A DNA stretch of 64,000 nucleotides from Trichoplax adhaerens (lineage: Eukaryota; Placozoa; Uniplacotomia; Trichoplacea; Trichoplacidae), in contig NW_002060943.1 in the NCBI RefSeq assembly GCF_000150275.1, positions 8,440,066 to 8,504,065 of the forward strand, in the 5' to 3' direction. Shown in pieces: positions 50,201 to 62,579 of this stretch. How positions within the stretch are numbered: the stretch's first letter is position 1; each line of letters opens with the position of its first letter. A program made the position numbers and the translations under genes. The notes below the pieces were generated by a model. That model was not told where the DNA came from, searched no databases, and saw nothing but the letters and a program-made list of their open reading frames with translations.

Positions 50201-52788
50201 AAAACGTAAGCATCTTGCTTTAGATATTTTTATTTGTATACGAAGTAATTTAAATTAGCTTAGTATTTATTATTTTCTTACTCAAGAAGTAAGCAAGAGT
50301 TATTAAAAACAGAGATAGTAGAGATTAGTTGCCAATGGACTAGCTTGACAAGATCCAGTTAAAATTAAATTTAAAGATGAAAATGATTGTAATTTCTTTA
50401 GTAATGATTAAAACTAATTCAAAGAAAAAAAATTTAAGTAACGGATTGGCTTCAGGGACTATTTGACAAAATTGCCGTAGGAAAATATAATCGTTTGAAG
50501 CAACTATTCAGAGACTGAATGAATCGTTTTTCCGGATTCTCTTCCAAAGGAAAATTCCTATAGTACTACTAAAATTAATCTCAAAATTAGAATACGAGGA
50601 ACTACAAGAAATATCTAATCTGGCTTTGCTTAATAATCTCAACAGAGCATTTAAAAAAATTCTAGCTGTTATTACTGGTGGTAATTCAAATTCAAATAGA
50701 TATTTCAAGAAATATCAAATTGTACTTCTGTGCATCAAATTTTGTTAGAAAGTTGATGTAAAGCATAACTTACTCTATTTTATTGCTGCAAGTAATTCAT
50801 AAAATTGACAAACGATCGGATTAACCAATAAAATAATATCTGTTAAAATTTCAGTCCCTTAACATTTTGTAACAATACTAGAGTAATCTATTGTCAGATA
50901 TTACAAGATCATGTTCAATACTGTAGTATAATATAGAAAATCTGACGTGTTTTCTAATTTAGCAAATATCACACATGCAGAGAATAAGATATTTCATAAA
51001 ATTAGCGAGATGGAATTGAAGTTATCTTTCGCTGCAAGAGCTAGAATTGTTACAGACTGATAATATTCTCTCAAGGATTGCTCCATTTCCTTACCGACCC
51101 TGGCCTAAATAAAGTAATTAACAGATTAGGCCGTGAGTAATTTATTGAAGCTCTTTTGTAAATTAATTAGAAGGAGATATTAACGCCTAGGCGAATAATC
51201 ATCGCAATTTAATACCAGGTAGTTAATTTTGCTATCGTATTACGATAGATCATTTCTGAAATTTAAATATGGATAAATTACCTTTCTTTCTCCGACTGCA
51301 GTAATATCTTTCGTTGGCAAAGGTGCTATCCTGTATTAGTACCACACTTGAAGTCATAATTCAGAAAGTTGATTAAAAACAATTTAGCCTCTTAAAATCG
51401 TATATACGTAGATATAAAATATGCCTGTGCCCCTTAACATGCGTACGAGAATGCCGCTATACAGAGTTGAAACAAGAAAGGACCGGTAGTTAATTAGATA
51501 GATATAAGGTAAAAAGCCACAGCTAGGACTATTCTTCTTGAACTACAGGGACTTTTTATTACACGAAAGGATTCCAGTTAGATAGAAAAGATTGTTTACA
51601 AAAACAAGTTATTTTCGTCATTGCTCTTCCTAACTTAGAATTTATAACTCTAGTAAGTATACGGACAAGTTGCTACACAATTTTTATCCTAATTTTTCCA
51701 TTTCTCTTGTCTAAAATAATGTTTCGGGGTAATAGAATTAAACACGCAGCCACATTACGTTATCAAAATATATCAATAATAATGTCTACATACATATGGA
51801 TGTCCTAACTACATGAATGTCCTATGTCGAGACGTACCTTTAGTTAAGTGCATTTAAAATGTTGAATTACAACATTTAGATTTGACGATACTAACAGTAT
51901 CGTGATAGATAGTAATTCTCACTCCATTATCTAAAACTATCCCTGGTTAGAAGAAATAATTTCCATTTTAACTAGAAAGAAGACGGTTACGGCAGAAGGT
52001 TTATTATATAGTTTTGGAATAATTAAGCCGGCATAGAAATTAGGCATCTGGCATAGCAAGTGAAATTAATTTGTGACACTATTCGTGAAAAGACCAGATT
52101 TTAACAATACGATATACTTGATATACTAACAAACAATTTGGCAAGCAATATTCTTTAAGTATAATTAACAAATTAGGTGGAATAAAGCAGATAAAGACCA
52201 AAGGGATTAAATTTCAAATTTGAATTTTTGGGGACGTTTTTTGATCGGTTGCCACATATTAAATGAATAATAGTTAAAATTATACTATTAAAAGAATATA
52301 GAAAGTTTAATAAACGTAAGCGGAAGACGTTTATTACAGAGATGAGTAGAGTAAATTGAAATTGAAACGCGGAAGTAACTCCATTACAAAATTAATTCAT
52401 TACCTTAATTGTCCCTACAGTATGCATTGCAGTTTAAGCATTTTTTAGTCCATAACATAGATACAAATGGTCAAATCGTCAATTATGACGTTTTTTCGCC
52501 AATTGTCCGAGATTCTATAAATTTCAAAATATGATGATATACACATCGATTGTTAATCATACTAAGTAGAGTTGTAAATAGAGAGGACAAATTCATTTAG
52601 GAAATAAATCGCAAATTTATTATATGAGAAACTCTTAAAGTCTACACAGCTTAACCTCTTTAAAGTTCTTAGTCTGAATAGAATCCGTATCAGTAATTCA
52701 ATGCTACTTAAATTCGGTATACGCCTAGAGTAGCCAAGCAATCTTCACTCTATTGTGATTAGTTACAACAAATTCAATTAATACAGCT
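41261..52788. other. About 11.5 kb gene desert
   Basis: No exon series, conserved motif or RNA gene was recognised on either strand. Open frames at 47970-48200, 48512-48781, 50508-50708 and similar are short, very AT-rich and unlike any family known to the reader. The stretch may be intergenic, or long introns and unrecognised ectodomain exons of the phosphatase gene that begins within the window at 55805. Confidence 0.4.
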
Positions 52789-53460
52789 CTTTTCTGCTTT
52801 TTTATTCCCCCCAAAAATAATTTGACGACTGATCTTCATTAGTATGTACTAAACTACTAAGATACTTAATTAACTTTCTCCGATATGCAGATATGGTCAT
52901 AAGTTGACAACTAGCAAATAAAGATGAATTAATAGTAATTAGAATCTCTGCCCATTTCACTCAATCTCAGCGGTAGAATCTCAGTGCTGCATGCTAACGA
53001 AATTAATCAGGTCTTTTCCTTCTTTTAAATATCCCAATAAAAAGTTGGATGGCCGATCTTCATTAGTATCTACTAAACTATTAGGATATTTAGCTAAGTT
53101 TCTCCAATATACAGATATAGTCGCGAGTTGACAGGTATTGAATAAAAATGAAATAATAACAATTAGTGTCCTTGCGATTTCACTCGATCTCAACAATGTA
53201 ACCTTAGTAGTTGAGTCCTAATGAATTAAAAAGGTCTTTTCCTACTTTTAATATCTCCATAAAAAAGTTTGGATGACTGATCTTCATTAATTCGTATTAA
53301 ACTATTAAGATACATAATTAAATTTCTCCGATATACAGATATAGTCACTGGTTAACAACTAGTAAATAAAAATGAAATGACAACAATTAGTGTCCCTGCC
53401 ATTTCACTTAATCTTAACGGTAAAAATATCGTTAGCTAAGTCCTAACGAAATTTAATTAC
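52789..53460. repeat. Three tandem copies of a 224-bp unit
   Basis: Units start at 52789, 53013 and 53236 (periods 224 and 223). GATCTTCATTA recurs at 52831, 53055 and 53279. On the minus strand each unit can be read in the same frame as a hydrophobic stretch followed by TISVYWRNL, TISAYRRKL or TISVYRRNL and then NEDRPSN or NEDQSS; one copy has an internal stop. This resembles a triplicated exon, now partly decayed, of an unknown membrane protein. Confidence 0.75.
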
Positions 53461-54221
53461 TATCGATATCGATATCTATTTAATTGTTCGACTTGGTTAA
53501 GGCAGTATAACATGGAAAATTATCCGTGTATTATAGTAGCAATCAACTACACTAACATCTAAAATACGGTACAGATTATTCGAATTGATTTCGATTACGT
53601 GTATAATTGCAGGCTCTCTTAAACAAAAGTTCAACGGCTTACTAGTACTTTAAGAATTATGTACGTAAATGAGAAAATAAAAATCTGATTGGAATTGTTA
53701 CTTCATTCAGGAATCATTCTATCGAAGTTTGCAAATATTTTATAATAAATTAATACCAATTTTATTATTTTGCTTTACATTTGAGATCCGCCTATAAGTA
53801 TAAATCTCGAATTTTATTTGATACATGTTCCCTAATTGGATCAAAGTAAAATATCGAATAACACGTTGATCAATGTCTATCCTTATGAAAAGTTGAGACA
53901 TTGTACGTGTAGTGTGAAACATTTTCTCTATTTCTTTTGCTACTTTTAGTATTGAAATGGTAGTGATTAAAAAAATGTGCGCATAAACAAGACTAGACGA
54001 TATAAAAATAAGATCCCACTTTTAGAATTGCAAGATAAAGACATGACAGTTGTATCAATTAGAAAGAATAATCGGAAAGACATATGAGCATAACTGAGTT
54101 ACTGAAATCAATAAACATAATTTACACGTATACACGTTTGCGTTAAATTTATACTGTAGTATTTTTATTGAACGGGCAGGCCATAGTCAATGCTGTTTTA
54201 TATTATATTAAAATTGGATCG
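53461..54221. other. Spacer
   Basis: AT-rich sequence between the 224-bp array and the MITE. Nothing recognisable. Confidence 0.4.
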
Positions 54222-54367
54222 GCTTAAATGTGGTAAGATTACAAGACGACAGGACACGATTGCTCATTGGCCTGATCTCCACGATAAAGGAAAGAAACTA
54301 GGAAAATCGTTGAAGATCAGGCCAATGGGCAATGGTGCCTTGTCTCGTAATTTTACCCGCTTAAATG
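54222..54367. mobile_element. 128-bp MITE with 9-bp target-site duplication
   Basis: The element 54231-54358 is one imperfect hairpin: left arm begins TGGTAAGATTACAAGAC, right arm reversed begins GGGTAAAATTACGAGAC, and the arms share ATTGGCCTGATCT near a loop of about 20 bases (about 54 bp arms, roughly 80 percent matched). Both sides carry the direct repeat GCTTAAATG (54222-54230 and 54359-54367), a clean 9-bp target-site duplication, which suits a non-autonomous Mutator-like element (hAT elements usually give 8 bp). The open frame across it is accidental. Confidence 0.85.
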
Positions 54368-54607
54368 CATATCTTGCGTAGATACTGACACTGCTAACAT
54401 TTCTTATGTGATCGTTCCATCAGTTCAGTTGGCTCTTGATATCGTTTGATTTTAACTTTCTCGCTGAAATTTATATACTGTAATAACGTGATACTGTATA
54501 GACGAGATAAGCCTAATTCAAAGTTGCTTATATGGTAATCAGTTCGGTATTTATGATGATATCAAATAACATCCAATGCGTAATGTGTAGTGCTTAAAAT
54601 GCATGCA

Positions 54608-54874
54608 TTATTACGGTGCTGCAATAAAGATCCATACACCCGTACGATATACTAATTTTAAACCTGGTAAAATATAGGTAAAGTTGCTGTTCGTTAGAAT
54701 TATATTATAGTATGATAGTGTAACATAGTTAAAGATTGAATTGTAGAGTATTATTAGCCATGTTGAGTCTAGTATCATACAAACTATAAACCTCAGCATG
54801 TAAAGATGCTCTGTTACAATCCGTGTACTTGTAAAGTAGGGTAGAACTAGCAGTATAGATACTAGGAAAGGCAC
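54608..54874 (-). pseudogene. Possible class A GPCR TM6-TM7 fragment
   Basis: Following a TTTAG acceptor-like site on the minus strand, a frame open for 87 codons reads FLVSILLVLPYF (TM6-like, with the Pro-Tyr of the family), a short loop, then FIVCMILDSTWLIILYNSIF continuing NYVTLSYYN (TM7-like, at the place of NSxxNPxxY). The canonical CWxP and NPxxY are not intact. No other GPCR exons were found nearby. Most likely a decayed fragment; chance hydrophobic AT-rich sequence is the alternative. Confidence 0.3.
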
Positions 54875-55804
54875 CTAAATAGTTCGCATTAGAGAATTTA
54901 GCAGTTCTTTCTCAGTTCTTGACTGGTTCTGTTCGGCTAAGGTTAAAAATAAAATGTTTCTATATAGTACGCACATAAAACGAGTGAATCCTTAATTTTT
55001 TAATTTTCGGAAATTTGATCCATGTCATCACAAACGGATAAAAATGCGAATGCTCCATAAATAATTTTGATGTAAAGTAGAGAATAATAATTGCTATTTT
55101 AATTGGAAATTGTAATCATTTTCGACTCTATCGATTGTTGAAGGTCATAAAATTTGAGACCAATATAAGTGAGCGTGGCTAATAAAAATATATTGGTAAC
55201 AAGGGACATACTTTCATGAGCTTCTTTGCCATAATATAGATCTTTCTGTTTTAGGACTACCGTTGCATTATGAAGTCAAAATCATTACATTTATTTAATT
55301 AATTTAAAATTACAAAACAAATTATTACCAGTATTATAACCTTTATCCTATCTATTTTATAGCTATATGTTCTGAAAGATTATTTTCTATCCATTTATTC
55401 GACAGAATAACAACCCATCATTTTAAATTGAGTATAGCGACTTGCTTCACCAAAGTATACTGGAAATTTTTTCTTGATATTTTACGGTTCCATATTCCCT
55501 ATGATAATGATGATAACAAAGTTCTGATGCTCCACAGATTTTAATTTGTGATAGTTGTTAATCTCGTAAAATTTCGTGTATAAACTATCCCACCATTTAT
55601 CCTACGATGTGCACTCACTGTACAATATAGTACTATGTAGATATTTTGTCTACTGTATTGCATAAGAAAGGTAATTCGTGTAGCAGCAACGGAAATCTAA
55701 CACAAGAACAATGTTAACTAATAATGTCCATAATGTGATCGTTATGATTTTAGAAGTATTCAGCTAATTAGCCTGTTTATCTTCAATCTGTGGTCTTTCA
55801 ACAG
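54875..55804. other. Region before the phosphatase transmembrane exon
   Basis: No confident exon. The transmembrane exon at 55805 needs an upstream exon ending in phase 1, which was not identified. Confidence 0.4.
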
Positions 55805-58800
55805 TTAATACCAAAAATCCTGATCAAGTTTTTCAAGTAATAATAATCCTATTCTCTGTTGTTGGATTCCTATGTTTGCTTATCGTAATTCTCTTCTGTA
55901 TAAGGTAATTTCACTAAGAATACAAGCTGATTAACACGAGCATCATTGCTAGTCTACAATTTTTCCTCTTCAGAATTCATTTACCACTCGATAGATAATT
56001 TCATACTTATAAGTGTTTTAATAAGCCGACATTAACTTACGAACAACGTCTACTCCATTTGTTTAATTACTTTAATTAATGGTATAATACATAGGAGGAC
56101 GCGTCCGAATCTATTTAAAAGGTCTATCAATGCGAGTACCTCTGGTAAAAGCCGTTGCACTAATATTACAGTAAATAGCAATATAAGCGGAGACTTGGAT
56201 ATAACTGCCATGCGTAGACTTCCAACATCAACTTCAAATGGTACGAAACTCGAAGGTAAGGATATATAAGATTTAAATCTGTTTCAGTCATAATAGTACA
56301 GGAATGCTTTATTTTCCTATCTTGAAAGTATTTTATGTACCAATATATTGTAATTACAAATTTAATAGATTTAAATTCGAATATTGTAGATAAAATATAT
56401 TTTTTGTAGTTTTAAGTGCAGTTAATTTTATCAACCTCAACAAACTTTTAAAAGTGACAGCATTTTGTCAATAAATTCAATCCTGTTGAACTTTTATTTC
56501 TTGAGTAGGAATTGTAGAAAAACTATCTTGTTAGTTTAACTAATGATGACTGGAATTGATTATTTTCCATTTATTATTTTAAAATACGAAACTGCCATTA
56601 ATATTGAGTCTCTATTTTTAACCATGGTTATGGTATTGAAAGCTTTATATACATACTAGCTATTAAATTTTGGATACCAAGCTGTTCATTATTTACTACC
56701 TCTTCGTCTTATTCCTTTATATTATAGAAACTTGTTTTGATCCAATTCATCCCATAGCGATAGCTGATATCGAAATGCTTACCCGTAAGATGCAAGACAG
56801 TAATGGATTTACTGAAGAGTTTGAGGTAATAAATTAAGGATTGTCTGAATTTCCTTAAATACATATAAGACCGCATTTATGATGAGGACGAAAATATTTA
56901 AAAATCAACTTTTGTGTTTAAATTTTTATCAACTTCATTAATAGGACAGAAGGCCATGTCGTATATATTCTGTTGAAAGCGGTACACAAAATGAATCAAA
57001 AAACAGATATCAGAATATCTTAGCATGTAAGTTAACAAAGAAGTAACAACGTAAATAATAGCTATTGCATTGAAGTTACGTCTTAATTTAGCAAAATCGG
57101 GTAAATAAAGGTGCCCAAGTCTATCGTAGTAACTTCATACATAAAAGAATTTAATTCAACTTCGGTAGAAAGTATGATGCAATTGATAATAGTCATCATT
57201 CTGCAAATTATATGATTGAGAATCGTCCTAAGATATACTTTAGCAAAGGAATTTTAAAATACAGTCTATGAATATGATATTATATTCCATTTCTTTTTGC
57301 AATGCATACAGTAAATGCTTAATTAGAGTCTGTCTCTTACCATACTTATCTATATCAAATTTGCACTGCATATCAATCATTGTAGGCAAATATTAATGAA
57401 AGCAAGCTTATTTAAGTAAACATAATTTGGGATATCTTAAGTATTTCTATCTTTTCTGTTATTATACTATACACTAAAATTTAAAAACAAATTTGAATAA
57501 GCTAATAATTAAACAGCTAGATCATGAATGGTATCATGTACTAGGTAATGTCAGCGAACTTCTTTTTCTTGATAATTAATAATCATAAAATACTGAACTG
57601 AACATTGAACGAAATACTTAGTATATGATTTTAGAACCTAGGTATAGCATATAACTAGCATAAAATTTAAAACATTTTGTGAAATAATCAGATTTGCGTC
57701 TGCTTCAATACTTAATTTTTAGATGATCATACAAGAGTTATTTTAAAAAATGATAATGGTTCAACTCGATCGGATTATATTAACGCAAACTATATTGATG
57801 TAAGACTAATGATTTCATATTTCTGTATATATAATATCAATTTATTAATGCATCTAATTGCCAAGCTATATAGAGAATAAATGATGTCTAGCGTATCTAA
57901 AAGTAGTACAAGTGCAGATGATGATCAACATCACTTGAAAGTTAAAGAATGAGAATTATCGAACCCATTTTATAAGCTTATTCTTATTTATAGAAAATGC
58001 CAGTTAATATTGAAATATTTATCATCTTTACTCTTATTTTGTATAATGATTACCGCATCGATTATGATCTGACTACAGGGCTATAAATCTGCAAAGAAAT
58101 ATATAGCTACACAAGGTAATATCAGTTCAATATGTGAAGGTGTAATATTTGCTAATAAGTCCTGCTTAAGCTGCTATTATTAGTTAAAGAGTTTAAATTC
58201 AAAGTTTTAAACAATTTCTGAATTATTTACCTTCATATTAGGTCCCTTACAGGAAACAATGAATGATTTTTGGCGAATGGTTCATCAAGAAAAATCGTCA
58301 TGTATTGTTATGTTAACCAATTTAACGGAAGGTGAAAAGGTATATTTGCAACTTTATTAGGATAATACTAAATATGTTTAAAATACTTATCAGCAGGCAA
58401 TTCTATATTATACTTCTATCATTTGGATAACAATTATTTATATTTGACTCAGGAAAAATGTTATAAGTACTGGCCTGACACAGAAGCGATTTACGATGAT
58501 ATTCTTGTTATTAAAGATAAACAAAAGGATTTTGCGCTTTTTGTTGAAAGACAGTTTCGGATATCTTCGGTATTAAAATTTTCTCACTATAATTTAATTG
58601 CAAGTAATACTGAGCACACTAAAGGTTAATGATTATTGAGGTGTTACTTTTTCACGAATATGAAATTAATTTTTATCTACTCCGACCATATTAGACAAAA
58701 AGTCCTACTGATTTCAAAGTTGTTCGACAGTTTCATTTTACTGCGTGGCCTGATGTTGGTATTCCATCAGATACTGTCACTATCACCAATTTAATCAATC

Positions 58801-61800
58801 GAATTAACGCAGCTTGTGGGAAATCCAAAGCTCCCATAATTTGCCACTGCAGGTATTTTAGCTCGTGATTCCGATTATTAGTAAAACATGTTCTAAACAT
58901 AGAAAATGAATAAGCATTACCTTTGTACATCATTCTGTTCAGTCAATGTTAATTCTTTTAAATTACTGTGTGAGTCTTGATATATACAAAACCTCTATAT
59001 TTAAATATATAGTGCAGGAGTAGGTAGAAGTGGCGTCTATATTGTTATAGATGCAATGTTGGAAATGCTAAAAGATATCGGCAAAATTGATGTAGCCGGA
59101 TTCTTGGCGCATATACGAAGCCAGCGGCAGCATATGGTTCAAACAGAAGTACTGATTCTTTGTTAAATTTTGACATAACCGCATAATTGTTTTTTTGTGA
59201 TGCGATCAGTTTCAAATATTAATTTTTGCATTATTTCGTAGAAGAAATATTCCGATAACTGTTCTTATTACTATGATTTACAATATAATTTAGGAGCAAT
59301 ATGCATTCATTTACGATGTTATTGTGGAAGCAATAGGTTCCGAAAAAAGTGAAATTGCGCTAACTAGCATCCCGAATTATGTGTCTAACTTAAATGAAGA
59401 ACACTTAGAGAGAGAATTGCAGGTTCAAAGCGTACTAATAACCGACTTTTATTCTATTCGTATATGATTGGACCGATAAAATTATATTTTATCATAACCA
59501 CTATTATAAATAAATGATAAAATTATTACTTTTTCGTTTATAATATTTTAGCGAATTTTATCCATTCTTAAATTCTTAAGAATTATTCTTGACTTATCAT
59601 TTACATTGACGTACTTGTTGACAGTATAGTGAATATCTCGACGTTTTTGAACATTTACTTGTTAGGCGTTAGTAACTTTCAAATAACAGATTTACTTACC
59701 GAACAGTAATCTTATTTGTTATTATGGTATACTGTCTTTCACTAATGCTTTAATCCCACGATCTAAATTAAGACAGCCATTTCAAAATAATTATGTTAGA
59801 GATAATGTTGACTGCAACAATGAAAACTAATAATTATTCCTTTCCATATAATAAAGGCATGTATAATTTAAAGTCTCTAATAATGGCTAAATATATGAAA
59901 TCTCAATTATAGAATATTAAAGGAACTTGGATTACAAAATCATCAACTTTTATAGCTTCTACTCCAAATTGTGTACATAAGAACCGATATAAAGACATCA
60001 TTCCATGTGCGTAAGAACCCAACGACTAATAATTGCGATTATAATCTTTGTTATGTACTACAGTTTTAATTTTTAAAACGATCTTTTGCATCGGTGCTAC
60101 AAAGTAACTCTACAGTTAGTTATAACTTATAACATAATGAATAGTTATATGACATAACTGTAAGTTAATGATTTTAATGAAAGTTAGGTCTTATCGTTTA
60201 ATTTAAAACATACGTATAACTACTACAATATTCTGATGACAGATGGTCAGGATTTGCGTTGTACTATTAGTAAATGCCGTCCAGGGTAACTCTGGCAGTA
60301 AGCTTGTAATTTAATTTCTCTTTCAAGTTTCGGTTTTTACAATAAGATGCACTCGTAGGGCTAGATTATATAATATTTGTTATTAGAATTTGAAATCAAT
60401 AATAAAGACAATAATTATAATTATTAAAGATTTATGCCAATTGTAATGTTTCAAGAAAATTTGAAGTGTGCCATGATATATGCCAGGTTTATAAAGATTA
60501 TACTTGTTGATTTAGACGACCATAACCGAGTTTTATTACAATCCAGAGAAAATAAACTTGGCAATAATTACATCAATGCAAGTTATATAAATGTGAGTAT
60601 ACGTTAATATAACTTATAATATGCTTTATATTACTAATCCGAAAATATGACGAATACCGGGTATGTTATAAATTCTAGTTCTATTTATAAATAAATTTGG
60701 TGGTTTAATAATTTCTATTTATTCATTGATTGCGTCCTAAATAGAGCTATAAAAAAGTCAATCGGTTTATCCTAACTCAAAATCCACTTGAAAATACTAT
60801 CGAAGACTTTTGGACATTAGTATGGGAGCAAAAAGTTGAATTTATAATTATGCTGTCTGATAGGACGGAGGTATAGTAAAGATGTAACAGTTAGCAGGTT
60901 ATACCATTTACGTAAATCATTAATAAATTTTCTATCACAGCTTATCTGTATGATAATAATTATTTTAAAATTTAAACTAATTCAGTAAGAAGATTACGAT
61001 GTTCCCTTTTGCTTATAAATCCTTATATTATATATGCCTGTTAACCGTTTTATTTCATATTTATGCTGCACTTTGAAACATCTTGTAGTTGATATCGCCA
61101 ATTTAGCACTTACGAGTATGATATAAAGTCTATTACTCACGTTTACATGTTTTTAGAGTTAAATTCATTTAAATTAGTATTAATATTTTTCGTTGAGTAG
61201 AATTAGATTTATTTTACTATATGACCATAATTCGTTAAATTATTAAATTAATAAGATTATCTTTTCTGATAAAGATTAATCGGTTTATTATCCAATAACA
61301 GTGTATTAAATACTGGGCAGAAGAAGATATTCCTATCGTCCATGATGATTATCATATTGACTATATAGAAACTACCCAATATGCTACATTTTTTCAACAA
61401 AAATATAAGATAACCTGTCATAATGAGGTAAAATAACATTATAAATCTTTAAAAGATGGCTAAAAATTTGTAATATTAGTATTGTTTACTCTCTATGGTT
61501 TTCATTTTACTACGTTGCCTTATTGCTTAAGGTGCTGGTATTAATACATTAGTAAAATCTACTTCAAGGGTTTATAGTTTCATAGTAATTTTATTTCCTA
61601 GACGCAATTGTAATCGAGTAGCCAATTTTTGTATATGCCACTAGGATATTGCAATATAGCTAGATCCATCGTTTTCATACGGTAGTTGTAGTAATAGCGA
61701 TAAATGGAGGAGTATGCTAACTATGATAAAGTACAAACGAGATTAATTTATTTGTTAAACATATGCAAAAGACTTACTTACATTATCATTAGTATGTGAT

Positions 61801-62579
61801 ATGATAATAACTCAAGTTCTTGATTAATAAAAGAATTTGGGGACGCAGACGCGATTGGTGTATCATTTTCGCTTTAAAAGTTGGCCTACTGAACCTAACT
61901 CCGGTGCTGTTAATTCAGTCATGGAATTTGTTACCAAATTTATTAGACTCTATCTCAAAATTGATGCAGGTTTGCCTATCATCCTTCATAGCGAGTAAGT
62001 CTAACTTATCTTAAACAGAAGTCAATGTAAAGTTACCACTAAATATTGGTGTTGATATTAATGTTACACTGTACTTCAAATATTGGATTGAACTAAATGT
62101 TAACTTACATTCATAGTTACAATTCTATTTTTGGCTTCTTTGTTTGCTATCAATTTAAGAAATATAATGACCAATTTCTTCAATTGATATAAGAATAGTA
62201 TTACCTGATTTAGATAATTTATGGATGTATTAATTATGATCATTCTATATTTAAATATCACAATTTAGTGATGGTTCTACCAGGTGTGGAACATTTTGCG
62301 GTATTTTTAATGGTATAGAGATGATTGAAACAGATAACGTTCTCGACATGCAGGCCATTATGAAATGTTTATACGCTCAGCGTTGCAAAATCATTTCATC
62401 TACGGTATGTTAGGATATTCATCGATCCGATTAATAAAAATAAAGTAATGGTCCCTTTTATAAGATTGTATATTAGCTTCGCTTATATTTATATTTGGCT
62501 TTACAACCAATTTTTATAGGAGGAATTAAAGTTAATCTACTCTGTGCTTGGCAATTATATCAAGGTTAATAAATTATAA
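55805..62579 (+). CDS. Receptor-type protein tyrosine phosphatase, active D1 and dead D2 (5' incomplete)
   Basis: Eighteen exons: 55805-55904, 56095-56255, 56728-56825, 56945-57026, 57723-57799, 58079-58115, 58242-58339, 58453-58569, 58695-58852, 59013-59148, 59294-59422, 59913-60006, 60516-60592, 60745-60870, 61302-61427, 61849-61994, 62269-62404, 62520-62579; 651 residues. The first visible exon is one transmembrane helix ([20 protein letters not shown]), then a basic juxtamembrane part. D1 has [35 protein letters not shown] and the full signature [10 protein letters not shown] (Cys codon 58848-58850), so it should dephosphorylate phosphotyrosine. D2 has [17 protein letters not shown] and [10 protein letters not shown], but WPD is WPT and the signature is HSDDGSTRCG: Cys is Ser, Arg is kept. 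Donor choices at 58569 and 60006 were set by phase and family match. Ectodomain exons lie upstream and were not found, so the subfamily is undetermined. Confidence 0.93.

Noticed and set aside
54190-54381. 63-codon open frame
   Set aside because: It spans a complete MITE hairpin with target-site duplication, so the frame is accidental.
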